64,000 bases of DNA from Prevotella sp. P5-50. Lineage in GTDB: Bacteria > Bacteroidota > Bacteroidia > Bacteroidales > Bacteroidaceae. The stretch is from the NCBI RefSeq assembly GCF_002251295.1, contig NZ_NPJA01000016.1, forward strand, positions 1-64,000, given 5' to 3'. This document shows positions 8,173 through 16,761 of this stretch, in pieces; the first letter of the stretch is position 1, and each line of letters starts with the position of its first letter. A program made the position numbers and the translations under genes. Under the pieces are notes generated by a model. That model worked only from the letters and a program-made list of their open reading frames with translations. It ran no database searches and was not told the DNA's origin.

Positions 8173-8688
8173 TTATTCCATTCTTCCATATTTCATTTCC
8201 ACGCCTTCCTTATCATATTGCTTGCGCTTGCCGGTTGGTGGCTCAGTAAGCGTGATGCGAACAACAGCCGTGCGCGATAGGGAACGGGCGATGCTCTGGT
8301 CGAAAGCATCCATGTGTTGAGGAAGGAAACGTTCACAGATCAGTCGGAGGCCATGAATCTTCTCTGCATCCTCTGTCACGATTTCCGCCTTGCCGAATGC
8401 AATGGCTGATTTGAATTGCAGGGTGAAACTGCCGTCCTTCGGACCAACCGTAGGCGCACAACGGGTTACGGCTGAAAGGCAAACCTCAGGATGAGCCTTG
8501 ATTGCCTCCAGCTTCTTGCCTTCCAAGGCACCATGAAAATACCAATTCACATCATCATCTGATGCGAGTGACAGGGGTAAACCATAAGGCTTGCCGTCTT
8601 CGTCAATAAAACTGACCGTTATATACGGAGCCTTATGCATTACTTCCAATGCCCATTGGCTATCCATTTCTCTTGATTCCTTTCTCAT
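8173..8688 (-). CDS. Pyridoxamine 5'-phosphate oxidase-like flavoprotein (Nim-type)
   Basis: A 171-residue split-barrel FMN-binding protein: APYITVSFIDEDGKPYGLPLS, then WYFHGALEGKKLEAI and the strand VCLSAV. This pattern matches the pyridoxamine phosphate oxidase-related family that includes the 5-nitroimidazole resistance (Nim) proteins of Bacteroides. Family membership does not prove resistance; most such proteins are uncharacterised reductases. Its start is two bases from the stop of the upstream gene (8691), so the two are translationally coupled at the end of a long minus-strand operon starting near 12977. Confidence 0.8.
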   Translation of the reverse strand: MRKESREMDSQWALEVMHKAPYITVSFIDEDGKPYGLPLSLASDDDVNWYFHGALEGKKLEAIKAHPEVCLSAVTRCAPTVGPKDGSFTLQFKSAIAFGKAEIVTEDAEKIHGLRLICERFLPQHMDAFDQSIARSLSRTAVVRITLTEPPTGKRKQYDKEGVEMKYGRME

Positions 8689-8690
8689 TT

Positions 8691-9365
8691 TTATCCAATT
8701 AATTTAATGATCTGTTTATCCGAAGCATCAGGCAGGATTTCTTTCAGATGCTCGAAAATCGTCTGATAAGATTCCTGGGGAGTGCGGTTGCATTGGCAAA
8801 CCTCCCTGCCATAGAGATCTTCGGGAGTATTGAGTAGCGACCAACCCCAGCCATATTCGTGATTGTGCTTGTCACGAGGATAGATGAAATCCTCGGTCAC
8901 GATGTAAGTTGCCATTTCCAGTCGGGTGAGATAACCGTCAAACTTGCTTCTCATTCCATTGCCCGTGAAACCGCAGGCTGCCCGAAGTTCTCTCGTGATG
9001 AGACTGCCAGTAGATTGAAGCGTGCAGAGAATGGCTCCTTCTATCGATTCTTCATCCGGACGGGGGTATTTGTTTCTTCTGTAGTTGCAGAAGTCAGGCC
9101 ACCATTCCTGGCTGATGAATCCTGCTTTCTTGTTAAAAAACTTTCCGTACATACATGGCATTTCCTGCACAATCTCGCCCTTCCATTTCCATAGCGGCCA
9201 GTCCCAACCGCCTTCAGGAAGTCTTACGTAACCGCAGTCTTCTGCTACGATGTCTTCGGCAGAGAAGCCTTCAATGCCGCTATCAAGGAGAGGGAGGAAG
9301 CCGATTTGCTGAATCAGCTCCATCATGCCTGTTGCTGAATATATTTCTGGAAAATTCATGTTCAT
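8691..9365 (-). CDS. Conserved protein, possibly AlkZ-related (winged helix)
   Basis: A 224-residue soluble protein. It has aromatic-rich motifs (GGWDWPLWKWKGEIV, GYGWGW-like YGWGWSLL) and a segment FNKKAGFISQEWWPDF followed by a helix-turn-helix-like stretch (GSLITRELRAACGF). These features recall the AlkZ/YcaQ-type winged-helix DNA glycosylase relatives, but the protein is about half the length of true AlkZ and the assignment is tentative. It is coupled with the downstream Nim-like gene and lies 35 bases after the YczE-like membrane protein gene. Confidence 0.6.
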   Translation of the reverse strand: MNMNFPEIYSATGMMELIQQIGFLPLLDSGIEGFSAEDIVAEDCGYVRLPEGGWDWPLWKWKGEIVQEMPCMYGKFFNKKAGFISQEWWPDFCNYRRNKYPRPDEESIEGAILCTLQSTGSLITRELRAACGFTGNGMRSKFDGYLTRLEMATYIVTEDFIYPRDKHNHEYGWGWSLLNTPEDLYGREVCQCNRTPQESYQTIFEHLKEILPDASDKQIIKLIG

Positions 9366-9400
9366 CTATTTTTATCCGTTGAACTTAAATAATCTTGACG

Positions 9401-10141
9401 TTACATCTGTCTTCTTATGTATCGTGCCAGTCCGTAAACATATCTTCGGCAACCTGGACGATAGTGGAGCAGGCGGTCGAACCATGCAAGATGTTTGTTG
9501 AATAGGCGAACTGTAACACCTACATAGACCATGGCGAAGAGCGTTCCGATGCCCACGATCTCCCATTTCCATGAACCGAGAAGCAGGAAACAGAACAAGA
9601 CGGCCAAGACCACGAGCGTGATGTCCACCCGAATCTTGGCTTTAGGGAAAGGCCAGCCGGTAACCTTGTGAATGGCGATGGAAATGCCCTCGCCAGGCAT
9701 GGTTACTGAGCCGCACTTCACCTCCATGGCAATTCCGAAACCGAGGATGGTGCAACCGGCAATCTGCACAAGGGCATTGACCAGGATATTTTCTGAAACC
9801 ATCCACTGTGTAAGTACCATATTGAGGTCTATGAACATTCCGAAGATAAAGCCGATAGCGAGCTGGAAGAGTTGCACCCACTCGAAGTTTCTTCTCAGAA
9901 TCAGAATCTGCAGCACCACGAAGATTGCATTCATCATGATGGTGTAGCCGCCGATAGTCCATCCTGGGATGTAATCAAGCATCTTACCTGCCGAAGCCAT
10001 CACGTAAGGGATGGTGGAAATAACGCTTGAACCTAACTGACTTCGCACACATGCTGCGACTCCGAAAGTCATTACATAGAGCGAAACGAGCAGCAGAATA
10101 TGCTGCCATACAAAAGATATAACTTCTTCTTTCTTAATCAT
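9401..10141 (-). CDS. YczE/YitT-like membrane protein
   Basis: A 246-residue polytopic membrane protein with about six hydrophobic segments. Conserved features are the N-terminal FGVAACVRSQLGSSVIS segment and a central glycine/phenylalanine-rich helix (IGFIFGMFIDLNMVL), as in the YczE/DUF6198 group related to YitT. The function of this family is not known; transporter-like roles have been proposed. The ATG directly abuts the stop codon of the small upstream gene. It is part of the 12977-8173 minus-strand operon. Confidence 0.75.
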   Translation of the reverse strand: MIKKEEVISFVWQHILLLVSLYVMTFGVAACVRSQLGSSVISTIPYVMASAGKMLDYIPGWTIGGYTIMMNAIFVVLQILILRRNFEWVQLFQLAIGFIFGMFIDLNMVLTQWMVSENILVNALVQIAGCTILGFGIAMEVKCGSVTMPGEGISIAIHKVTGWPFPKAKIRVDITLVVLAVLFCFLLLGSWKWEIVGIGTLFAMVYVGVTVRLFNKHLAWFDRLLHYRPGCRRYVYGLARYIRRQM

Positions 10142-10336
10142 TTATATTATTTTCTTAATCAATTCGTTCAGTTTATCCTCTCTGATAATCTTCGGCTGAG
10201 CCTTGCCAGCGAGAATGAGAATCTTCTTAGCGTTACGATAAATATGAAGCTGTCGTGAGCGAACCACGGCTGTCAACCCCTCATCATTCTGCATGGCTTG
10301 CCAGATAGGATAATATATTCCCTTAGGTTCAAACAA
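10142..10336 (-). CDS. Small conserved hypothetical protein
   Basis: A 64-residue protein (MFEPKGIYYPIWQAM; VVRSRQLHIYRNAKK; KIIREDKL). I do not recognise the family. It is basic, has no membrane segment, and its stop codon touches the start of the YczE-like gene, which supports real expression. The frame stays open for about eight codons upstream of the ATG without another ATG, so it could also be the 3' remnant of a longer gene. Confidence 0.5.
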   Translation of the reverse strand: MFEPKGIYYPIWQAMQNDEGLTAVVRSRQLHIYRNAKKILILAGKAQPKIIREDKLNELIKKII

Positions 10337-10409
10337 CTTTTTTGAAGATGCGAACAGAGGTTTGTTGTATCAATTGTCATTGCCATAATTTTCTTCAAAC
10401 TATTTGTTT

Positions 10410-10688
10410 TCAAAGATTCATGTGGAAATACGCCATCAGCGCAATCTGTATCAGGAGAATAGCAGGAATGCCGTATTTGAATTTCTTGTGCATCGTCTTA
10501 TGGTGCCAGACTTTCATTCCCATCCATGCCCCAATGCTTCCTCCAAGCACAGCCAGCAACAAAAGCGTGGCTTCCGGAATGCGCCACTTGGCCTTTTTAG
10601 CCTTATACTTGTCAATGCCGTACACGATGAATGTAACTGCATTGATGACAAGGAGATAGTAGGCGAGGCAACTGTGTAATGTATTCAT
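10410..10688 (-). CDS. DUF1294 membrane protein
   Basis: A 92-residue protein with three hydrophobic stretches, and the DUF1294 hallmarks YGIDKYKAKKAKWRIPE, LAVLGGSIGAWMGM and WHHKTMHKKFKYGIP. DUF1294 proteins are small inner-membrane proteins of unknown function. Length is typical for the family. It sits 24 bases downstream of the YccF-like gene in the same operon. Confidence 0.85.
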   Translation of the reverse strand: MNTLHSCLAYYLLVINAVTFIVYGIDKYKAKKAKWRIPEATLLLLAVLGGSIGAWMGMKVWHHKTMHKKFKYGIPAILLIQIALMAYFHMNL

Positions 10689-10712
10689 CCTTTCAACTAC
10701 TTTTTTATCTCT

Positions 10713-11090
10713 TTAAAATCCCAATTCTACATCCTTGCCGAATGGTGCGAGCGAAAGCCCAGCCATCTTGAAATGCTGTTTTCCCCAAGGAATGCCGATA
10801 ATGGTTATACATAAGAGAATGCCGAAGAACAGATGCATGATGCAAGCCCACAATCCTCCGAAAAACAGCCAGAGTAAATTCAGCGGAATGCGAATGCAAC
10901 CAGTTGGACTATTCGATTCTCTTACTGTAGAACCAAAAGGCCATAGGCAGAGCAGACCAATCTTGAATGTCTGTATCGCAAAGGGAATGCCGATGATGGT
11001 ACATGCAAGAGCCAGACTTCCGGTAAAATAACCGATGGCAGCTTCGAGACCTCCGAAGAGCCACCAAAGTAAGTTTCCTATTATGCGCAT
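10713..11090 (-). CDS. YccF-domain inner-membrane protein
   Basis: A 125-residue membrane protein made of two similar halves, each with a TM helix followed by I-I-G-I-P-(F/W)-(A/G) and K-(I/M)-(G/A)-L. The repeated TIIGIPFAIQTFKIGLLCLWPFG and related second copy are the YccF signature. Function is unknown. The gene is complete and tightly spaced (4 bases) after the HAD gene. Confidence 0.85.
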   Translation of the reverse strand: MRIIGNLLWWLFGGLEAAIGYFTGSLALACTIIGIPFAIQTFKIGLLCLWPFGSTVRESNSPTGCIRIPLNLLWLFFGGLWACIMHLFFGILLCITIIGIPWGKQHFKMAGLSLAPFGKDVELGF

Positions 11091-11094
11091 AAGA

Positions 11095-11736
11095 TTATTC
11101 TTTTATATTCTTGTTAATTTCTTGCCATTCCTGATGCTCTTCCAGATGATTGGTCTTTACCAGTACGCTCTGAAAACCAAAACGCTTGCCTGCTTCGGCA
11201 TTCTCGGCACGGTCATCGAAATAGAGGGTGGTGGCAGGATTCAATTCTGTCTGCTGCGTCATCTCTTCATAGATTTCGACGGATGGCTTCTCTTTCCGCA
11301 TGGCGTATGAGAGGAAGATTTCATCAAACAGCTCGTCTGTGGAATATCCCAGTTGCTTCATCAGACTGACCGATTTCTGCCAAAGCGTGTCGTTGATGTT
11401 GCTGAGCAGATAGACCTTGTATCGTTTCCGAAGCTTGACCAATGCCTCCAGTCTTTCCACAGGCAGATTGCCACACAGCTCTTCAAGTACTTTTTCAATA
11501 TCCTCTGTTGTGGTTCCTTTGCGGCAAAGGCTCAGCATCTCTTTCAAAGTTTCTGCTTCCGCTACCAGACCATTAATATATTGGTGCATCAGTCTCTTGA
11601 TCTTGCGGACATGGATTAGTCGCATGAACGCCGTAACGCCCAGGCTCTCCATGGCTTTTACAACAGAGGCATCATCAATATTCACGATGACACCTCCATA
11701 ATCAAAGACGAGTGTTTCTATCTGTTTCATGCTCAT
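11095..11736 (-). CDS. HAD-family phosphatase
   Basis: A 213-residue haloacid-dehalogenase-like hydrolase. Motif I is VFDYGGVIVNID with the nucleophile aspartate near residue 11; motif II is the LLSNIN strand; motif IV is YFDDRAENAEAG. The helical cap between motifs I and II marks it as a class I HAD of the YihX / sugar-phosphatase-like type, acting on small phosphorylated metabolites in the cytoplasm. The substrate cannot be read from the sequence. A second start codon two residues on is equally possible. Confidence 0.85.
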   Translation of the reverse strand: MSMKQIETLVFDYGGVIVNIDDASVVKAMESLGVTAFMRLIHVRKIKRLMHQYINGLVAEAETLKEMLSLCRKGTTTEDIEKVLEELCGNLPVERLEALVKLRKRYKVYLLSNINDTLWQKSVSLMKQLGYSTDELFDEIFLSYAMRKEKPSVEIYEEMTQQTELNPATTLYFDDRAENAEAGKRFGFQSVLVKTNHLEEHQEWQEINKNIKE

Positions 11737-11746
11737 TTTCTTATTG

Positions 11747-12043
11747 TTACAATTCTCTTATGACATGCTTGATGGCAGCTATCGGGTGATACCAAATCAT
11801 TCTCGGTCCCGCCCAGCGCATCACTTTGCACATTCGTTCTTTCATCTGAGGGCGATAGCAGTGGATGGGACACTTCTTGCAAGTTGGTTTGTTATCGCCA
11901 AACTTACAGCGTTCCAGCCTTGCAGTAGCGTACTGTAGCAACTCTTGGCACCCAGGACATAATTCATTATTGCCCTCCTTCTTCCTGCAGTACAAACGTA
12001 TCATCTGCTCCACAACTCGCTGCTCTTCCTTTATTCTTTTCAT
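11747..12043 (-). CDS. Nitrous oxide-stimulated promoter family protein (PF11756-like)
   Basis: A 98-residue cysteine-rich protein: CPGCQELLQYATARLERCKFG, then KPTCKKCPIHCYRPQMKERM. The cysteine spacing suggests a zinc or iron-sulfur site. This matches the small family named nitrous oxide-stimulated promoter proteins, whose biochemical role is unknown. It lies four bases from the thioredoxin gene upstream and ten from the HAD gene downstream. Confidence 0.8.
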   Translation of the reverse strand: MKRIKEEQRVVEQMIRLYCRKKEGNNELCPGCQELLQYATARLERCKFGDNKPTCKKCPIHCYRPQMKERMCKVMRWAGPRMIWYHPIAAIKHVIREL

Positions 12044-12047
12044 CTTT

Positions 12048-12347
12048 TTATATTAAGAATGGATCAAGCGTAGCCAGCAGTTCGGCTTTATCTACCACAC
12101 CGCTTGTGCGCCACAATACTTCTCCGTTGCGGAAGAGCATCAGTGTAGGCACGGATTGGATGCGGTATTGGCTTGCTGTTACGCCATACTTATCTACATC
12201 CACCTTGATGATTCGGATGCGGTCGCCCAACACACTCTTCACCTGCTCCAGAATGGGGTGCATCGCCTTGCAAAGTTGGCACCATGTAGCAAAGAAATCG
12301 ACCAGAACAAGCTGGCCACTGTTTATTACATTATTGAATGTCTCCAT
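12048..12347 (-). CDS. Thioredoxin-family protein
   Basis: A 99-residue single-domain thioredoxin. The active site is W22-C23-Q-L-C26-K, a variant of the usual WCGPCK, and the cis-proline loop SVPTLMLF is present. There is no signal peptide, so it acts in the cytoplasm as a disulfide reductase, probably with a modified redox potential because of the Q-L dipeptide. It is embedded in the 12977-8173 operon. Confidence 0.9.
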   Translation of the reverse strand: METFNNVINSGQLVLVDFFATWCQLCKAMHPILEQVKSVLGDRIRIIKVDVDKYGVTASQYRIQSVPTLMLFRNGEVLWRTSGVVDKAELLATLDPFLI

Positions 12348-12374
12348 AATTATTTATCTATCTCCGTGAAACGA

Positions 12375-12977
12375 TTAAAAGTTTACTGAAAACTTCATCA
12401 ACATTTTCTTGGCAAGGGGAGCGTACCAGGTCTTTACCTCCTGCTCTGTAGGCGTGTGACCGCCTGGAAAATGGAAGGTTTGGTTGTAATGCTCCAGGAA
12501 GAGAGGGGCGAAATGAGCCAGGGTGTCCTGTTCACCAAATAGTCCCCACACACGATTCTTATAATATGGGGTGCAATGGTCAAACTGTACGGCTTCCAAC
12601 TCCGCAAACTCCTTAATCAACGCCTCGTCAATCACCAGCCGCTGATTGCCGTCTCTTCTCGGCGCCTTGTATTCATGCTCTCCGATTCGCTCCTTCAGAA
12701 ACTCCGTCATCATGAAATACGGATTGCCAAGCAGGGCAGGGATGCCCACCACCGGAGCCAGCATCTGGGCAAGGAAAGAGCCGCAGCTGTTGCCCAGAAG
12801 TAAGTCGGGCTGTTCCCGGTCGATGATGGAGCGAATCTCCTTCAGTGCCTCCTTGGGGTGCAATGGGAGGTCGGGAGTCAGCACCACCGCTGTCCCCTCA
12901 AACGCCTCTTTCAATGCCTTCGCCATCGGACAACTGCCCGTGGCGAAGAATCCGTGTAGAAAAAGTATCTTCTTCAT
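12375..12977 (-). CDS. YqiA/YcfP-like alpha/beta hydrolase
   Basis: A 200-residue protein from the chosen start MKKILFLHGF (an in-frame ATG ten codons upstream is less likely). The nucleophile elbow GNSCGS, the N-terminal LHGF oxyanion strand and the late GGHTPT histidine mark an alpha/beta-hydrolase of the YqiA/YcfP esterase group. It is first in a run of ten closely spaced minus-strand genes (12977-8173), which look like one operon of mixed stress and housekeeping functions. Confidence 0.8.
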   Translation of the reverse strand: MKKILFLHGFFATGSCPMAKALKEAFEGTAVVLTPDLPLHPKEALKEIRSIIDREQPDLLLGNSCGSFLAQMLAPVVGIPALLGNPYFMMTEFLKERIGEHEYKAPRRDGNQRLVIDEALIKEFAELEAVQFDHCTPYYKNRVWGLFGEQDTLAHFAPLFLEHYNQTFHFPGGHTPTEQEVKTWYAPLAKKMLMKFSVNF

Positions 12978-13050
12978 GTGTGCAAAGATAGTGCAAAACG
13001 AAGACAATACAAAATGAATGCAAGTTCATTTATCTGAGAGGAAATAAAAT

Positions 13051-13841
13051 AATACCCCAGTTCGGGATAATAAATAGCTTGTAAAAAGTTGGTAGTCTTA
13101 CAAATATTTTGTATCTTTATAGGTGAAAATCAATTAGTTACAAAAATATTGGATATGACTACCGATTGCAAAGTTACAGAATTATTTTGTATTATAGACG
13201 AGTTTTGCAAACATTTTGATGCAGAAAATGCAGGAAATTTGCTGGAAGACAATAGCGGAGTGAAGCGTAGACGGCGTGCAGCATCGTTGTCCGACAGTGA
13301 AATCATGACGATTCTGTTGTATTTCCATTTCGGTACATTCCGCAATTTCAAGCACTACTACCTGTTCTTTATTAAGGGTACGATGAAGTCTTATTTTCCG
13401 AAAGCTGTGTCGTACAACCGCTTTGTGGAGTTGGAAAGCCGCGTGTGACGGAATACAGCTGGTGACAGGGTTGCGCGTAAACATGAGAAACAAGCTGATG
13501 CCGTTCTATGACAGAATGATGCTGCGCAAGAGATACATTATCGAAACCATTAACGACATGCTGAAGAATACGGCACAGATTGTACATTCACGCCATAGAT
13601 CTGTAAGCAACTTTATCATGAACCTTATTTCTGCCTTGGGAGCATATTGTTTCTTTGATAACAAGCCAAAGGCATTGCAAGGATACTGCATCGAAGACAC
13701 GAAGCAACTTACATTGTTCTAAGGACAGAATAATCTCTTTCGATTCTTTATATATAGCCCATGTCTGATGGTATGGGAAGAGAATTCACGTATCTGTCTT
13801 CACATGCAACTAATCGCTATTTTATCCCGAATTGGGGTATT
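13051..13841 (+). mobile_element. Internally deleted IS982-family element
   Basis: Terminal inverted repeats are visible: AATACCCCAGTTCGGGATAA at 13051 and the inverse copy TTATCCCGAATTGGGGTATT ending at 13841, differing at one position in the first 20. The element is about 0.8 kb instead of about 1 kb, because the transposase lost a central segment. No target-site duplication is obvious. It also marks a change from GC-richer DNA on the left to AT-richer accessory DNA on the right. Confidence 0.85.
13155..13722 (+). pseudogene. IS982-family transposase, central deletion
   Basis: The first part (MTTDCKVTELFCIIDEFCK ... RAASLSDSEIMTILLYFHFG) is the IS982-family N-terminus up to about 98 residues, ending in a stop at 13446. 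The second part, read in another frame (GLRVNMRNKLMPF ... IIETINDMLK ... SVSNFIMNLISALGAYCFF), is the C-terminus with the region of the last catalytic glutamate. The middle, including the first catalytic aspartates, is missing. It cannot supply transposase, but its ends could be moved by an intact relative. Confidence 0.85.
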
Positions 13842-13997
13842 AGTTATAGAAGATTTGTGTTAGTCTGCGAGCATGAAATTTCGCATTATTTAAAAATCGA
13901 GTATGATTCTACACAAATAATTATACTCGAATGTTAGATTATGTTAGAAAAATGCTGTATATGCGCACTTTAGCACGAAAGGGTTATAATAAGGTCA

Positions 13998-14005
13998 TAA
14001 CTTTG
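13998..14005 (+). promoter_or_regulatory. -7 element immediately before the M23 peptidase start
   Basis: TAACTTTG matches TAnnTTTG and ends only four bases before the ATG at 14010. Transcription would start at or next to the start codon, giving a leaderless or near-leaderless mRNA. Confidence 0.45.
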
Positions 14006-14009
14006 CAGC

Positions 14010-14660
14010 ATGAAATCAAAGCTAATCATATTATTTACAATGCTTTTGAATTGCCATCAGGTTATGGCTCAGTTCAACACGGTAGGTCGTAACTACCAAA
14101 GAAAAGAGATAAAGAATGCCACAACTCCTAATGAAACAGAAGAGAGTTGTGATAGTGTTATGTCTGTGGATTCCATTAAGAAACCACTTGAATCTGCTCC
14201 AGTATCAGATGAAGATTTCATAAAGCAGTATATGAGTGTATCATATCCGCTGAAGGCTGTTCGCATAGGTTCGGGCTTCGGAATGCGAAAACACCCCATC
14301 ATGCACAAATACTGTATGCACAATGGGGTTGACCTACAAGCTCGTTACGAAGAGGTGTATTCGATGTTTCCTGGTACTGTCATTGCTGTTAGTCAGGACA
14401 AACGTTCTGGTAAGTATGTAACAGTAAAGTCTTCGAACTACACTATCAGCTATTGTCATCTATCTGCTCCGTTGGTTACAAAAGGGACTTTTGTCAATGC
14501 TGGTGAGGTAATAGCCAAGTCTGGAAATACAGGAATGTCAACCGGTCCTCACCTCCATCTTACAACAAAAAAGGATGGCAAGGCTATTAACCCGACCATC
14601 CTTTTGGACTTTATTCGTTCTGTGAAAGAGAAGTGTTTGTCGCTTATCTCTTCTTACTGA
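14010..14660 (+). CDS. M23-family metallopeptidase, secreted
   Basis: A 216-residue protein with a signal peptide (MKSKLIILFTMLLNCHQVMAQ) and, from about residue 75, an M23 (LytM-like) endopeptidase domain. Zinc ligands are visible: H in the GFGMRKHPI segment, HNGVDLQ (H and D), and HLHL after TGPH. The enzyme should cleave peptide cross-links in the cell wall in the periplasm. Residues 25-70 form a low-complexity linker. The start is fixed by the signal peptide. Its end overlaps the convergent ADP-ribosylglycohydrolase gene by seven bases. Confidence 0.9.
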   Translation: MKSKLIILFTMLLNCHQVMAQFNTVGRNYQRKEIKNATTPNETEESCDSVMSVDSIKKPLESAPVSDEDFIKQYMSVSYPLKAVRIGSGFGMRKHPIMHKYCMHNGVDLQARYEEVYSMFPGTVIAVSQDKRSGKYVTVKSSNYTISYCHLSAPLVTKGTFVNAGEVIAKSGNTGMSTGPHLHLTTKKDGKAINPTILLDFIRSVKEKCLSLISSY

Positions 14661-15445
14661 CAAGCTGCATCGAACTTATCATTCAAGTCAAGCATCCACT
14701 TCGGAAGCTTGGCTTTTGCGTTTTCAATAAGTTCCTCTGGAATCGTCCTATAATGAGCGTATGCCATCGGACCAGCTATTGCAGCCAGTGTGTCAGCATC
14801 ACCTCCGAGTGAAATGGCGAGCTTCAGACAGTCCACATAGTCCTTGCTTTCGAGGAAACATATGATTGCTGCAGGAATAGTGAGCTGACAGGTTTCGTCA
14901 AAGAAAAAGCCTGGCTTTATTTCTGCGTATGTCTTGCTTCTCCAGTCGGGATAGTATTCATCGAGCACATTCTTTCGGATGAAGTCCTTATCCTTACCTT
15001 GGTTGGCATAGAAGATTGCGAGGACTGTTGCTACTGCGCCTTTGATGCCTTCTGGATGAGAGTGGGTAGGGAGTGCTGTCTGAGTAGCATAGTCAATACA
15101 TTCCTCCTTTGTCTTTGCGAGGAAACCTGCTGATGACGCTCTCATGCCGCTACCATTACCGAATGAACCGTATGAAGGCTTTATTTCTGGAGATATAAGC
15201 CATCTTGCAAATCGTCCACCAAAACCTCTGTGGAAGTCCTCACGTCCACGACGATGAAGGCATTCTGCCATATCCTTACCTTCAAGAAGGGCTTCAGCAC
15301 ATGCAAAGGTACAGATGGTATCATCTGAATATGTATTCTCTGGATTGAGGAGGTCAATAGCATCATAGTTCTTTGTGCGACCTTCAAACTCGTATGGTAC
15401 ACCGCTGATGTCACCAATAGCGGCTGCTAAAAGTAGATTCTTCAT
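14654..15445 (-). CDS. ADP-ribosylglycohydrolase (DraG/ARH family)
   Basis: A 263-residue enzyme. Conserved ARH features are GDISGVPYEFE near the N-terminus, TYSDDTICTFA (the S-D-D magnesium ligands), and GGDADTLAAIAG near the C-terminus (the second metal-binding D-x-D). These enzymes remove ADP-ribose from proteins, nucleic acids or small molecules. It lies 50 bases downstream of the vWA/macro-like gene on the same strand, under the NrtR-like operator region, so it is part of an ADP-ribose / NAD salvage or conflict module. Confidence 0.9.
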   Translation of the reverse strand: MKNLLLAAAIGDISGVPYEFEGRTKNYDAIDLLNPENTYSDDTICTFACAEALLEGKDMAECLHRRGREDFHRGFGGRFARWLISPEIKPSYGSFGNGSGMRASSAGFLAKTKEECIDYATQTALPTHSHPEGIKGAVATVLAIFYANQGKDKDFIRKNVLDEYYPDWRSKTYAEIKPGFFFDETCQLTIPAAIICFLESKDYVDCLKLAISLGGDADTLAAIAGPMAYAHYRTIPEELIENAKAKLPKWMLDLNDKFDAACQ

Positions 15446-15495
15446 ATTGTTGTCTTTATTGTATTAACGTATTTCTTATTCTTGTATTGTTCTCA

Positions 15496-16527
15496 TTAGA
15501 CAAGATTCTGCCAGAATACTCTTGGTAAGCAGATATTGTCAACTCCCATAGCATCGACGAACAGACGTGCCATGTCATTAGGTTGCCATCCTCCGTTACC
15601 ACATCCGATAGGTGTAACAAGGAATTTTAGATTAGGGTTAGCCTTGGCAAAGCTGATGAATCGCTGTATAGCAAGTGCAGTTTCTCTGTATTGGCATCCA
15701 ACAGTAGGTATTGCATAGCTCTGTCCCTGTAGTCCTTCAGCAACACCGTACTGTGCTCCGAATCTTACCATAGCAGCTTTGGCAGCACCTCCGTTATGCT
15801 TACCGGCTATGTTACTGCCGAAAACAAATACTTCATTGTTAGCCAGTCTGTCTATACGATCAGATGTGATTCGCTCAGTAGGGAAGTTTACAGATACTTC
15901 CTCCATGAAGTAGCCTTCTTCAAGGTTCTCCTCTCCACGGCTGACTCGTTCATTCCAACGCTGACGATAACGACCTTCACGCTCGAACATTTCTACTGTT
16001 CCTTCGATGGTTGCCTCAAACTTCATGCTGTTTACCACGCCCATCTTCTTCGCTTCAACCTCTACATCCTGGTTTGCTCCGATGTAGGTGAATACCCATC
16101 CTTTGGTTCTGAGTTCATCAATGAGTTGCTTGATCTGTGCTCCGCTCCAGATGCGTGAATCATTTTCGTAACCATCAGTGATGATAGTTACAAGTGCCTT
16201 ATCATTGACACCTGCGCTTTTACGAAGGTCTGTAACAGACTCGCCGATGGCATCATACAGTGCAGTCATACCTCGAAGTTGGTAATCTCTTTCACCTACA
16301 GTACGAACATTCTTTATATCAGCGCTCTTATAGATGTATTGCAACTTAGCACCACCATCAGCAAAAGAAAGGAGTGTGAGTGTCTGATCTACGTTCATAT
16401 CCTTTTGATGAACCATGTCGATAGTCTTGATAGTTTCATTGATACCTGCGAGTGCCTGATTGTAGATGCTGTCCATAGAACCTGATGCGTCAACAATGAT
16501 GAGATTGTGTACTTTTGTCTTTTCCAT
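15496..16527 (-). CDS. vWA domain fused to an A1S_2505-type macro-like domain
   Basis: A 343-residue fusion. Residues 1-200 are a von Willebrand A domain with an intact MIDAS start (D13-A-S15-G-S17), a TALYDA segment and TDGYENDS. From about residue 225 a second domain begins with VFVFGSNIAGKHNGGAAKAA and contains GLQGQSYAIPT and TPIGCGNGGW. This pattern matches the A1S_2505-like macro-related family predicted to bind or process ADP-ribose. The vWA part may recruit a partner through a metal-dependent contact. It is the first gene of the minus-strand pair, divergent from the NrtR-like regulator. Confidence 0.85.
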   Translation of the reverse strand: MEKTKVHNLIIVDASGSMDSIYNQALAGINETIKTIDMVHQKDMNVDQTLTLLSFADGGAKLQYIYKSADIKNVRTVGERDYQLRGMTALYDAIGESVTDLRKSAGVNDKALVTIITDGYENDSRIWSGAQIKQLIDELRTKGWVFTYIGANQDVEVEAKKMGVVNSMKFEATIEGTVEMFEREGRYRQRWNERVSRGEENLEEGYFMEEVSVNFPTERITSDRIDRLANNEVFVFGSNIAGKHNGGAAKAAMVRFGAQYGVAEGLQGQSYAIPTVGCQYRETALAIQRFISFAKANPNLKFLVTPIGCGNGGWQPNDMARLFVDAMGVDNICLPRVFWQNLV

Positions 16528-16572
16528 TTCTTAATCCTTTCTTTACTTTTTAGAGGTTCAAAATACTTTGTT

Positions 16573-16683
16573 TGTGTAATTATGACGCAAAGGTATGAAG
16601 TTTTCGGCAATCCACCAAATGTTTTGTGTAAAAAGTACGCAAATAATAACGAATTTAACGTTTGTTTGCGTAAAAGTTACGCA
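16573..16683. promoter_or_regulatory. Three 17-bp palindromic operators between the vWA/macro-like and NrtR-like genes
   Basis: TGTGTAATTATGACGCA (16573-16589), TGTGTAAAAAGTACGCA (16625-16641) and TGCGTAAAAGTTACGCA (16667-16683) share the palindrome TGYGTAA-n3-TKACGCA. They are spaced 52 and 42 bases apart, about five and four helical turns. A -7 element TAACTTTG for the plus-strand gene is at 16712-16719. NrtR regulators bind such palindromes in divergent promoters, so these sites are likely operators for both directions. Confidence 0.8.
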
Positions 16684-16761
16684 ATTATGCTGTTTTTCGG
16701 GAAAAAAGCAGTAACTTTGCACCGTGATTTGAAAACAACACTAATCACCTATAATAATATA

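Noticed and set aside
16507..16761. N-terminal extension of the NrtR-like protein
   Set aside because: The extension runs through the three operators and the -7 element; the conserved Nudix domain starts just after the ATG at 16762.
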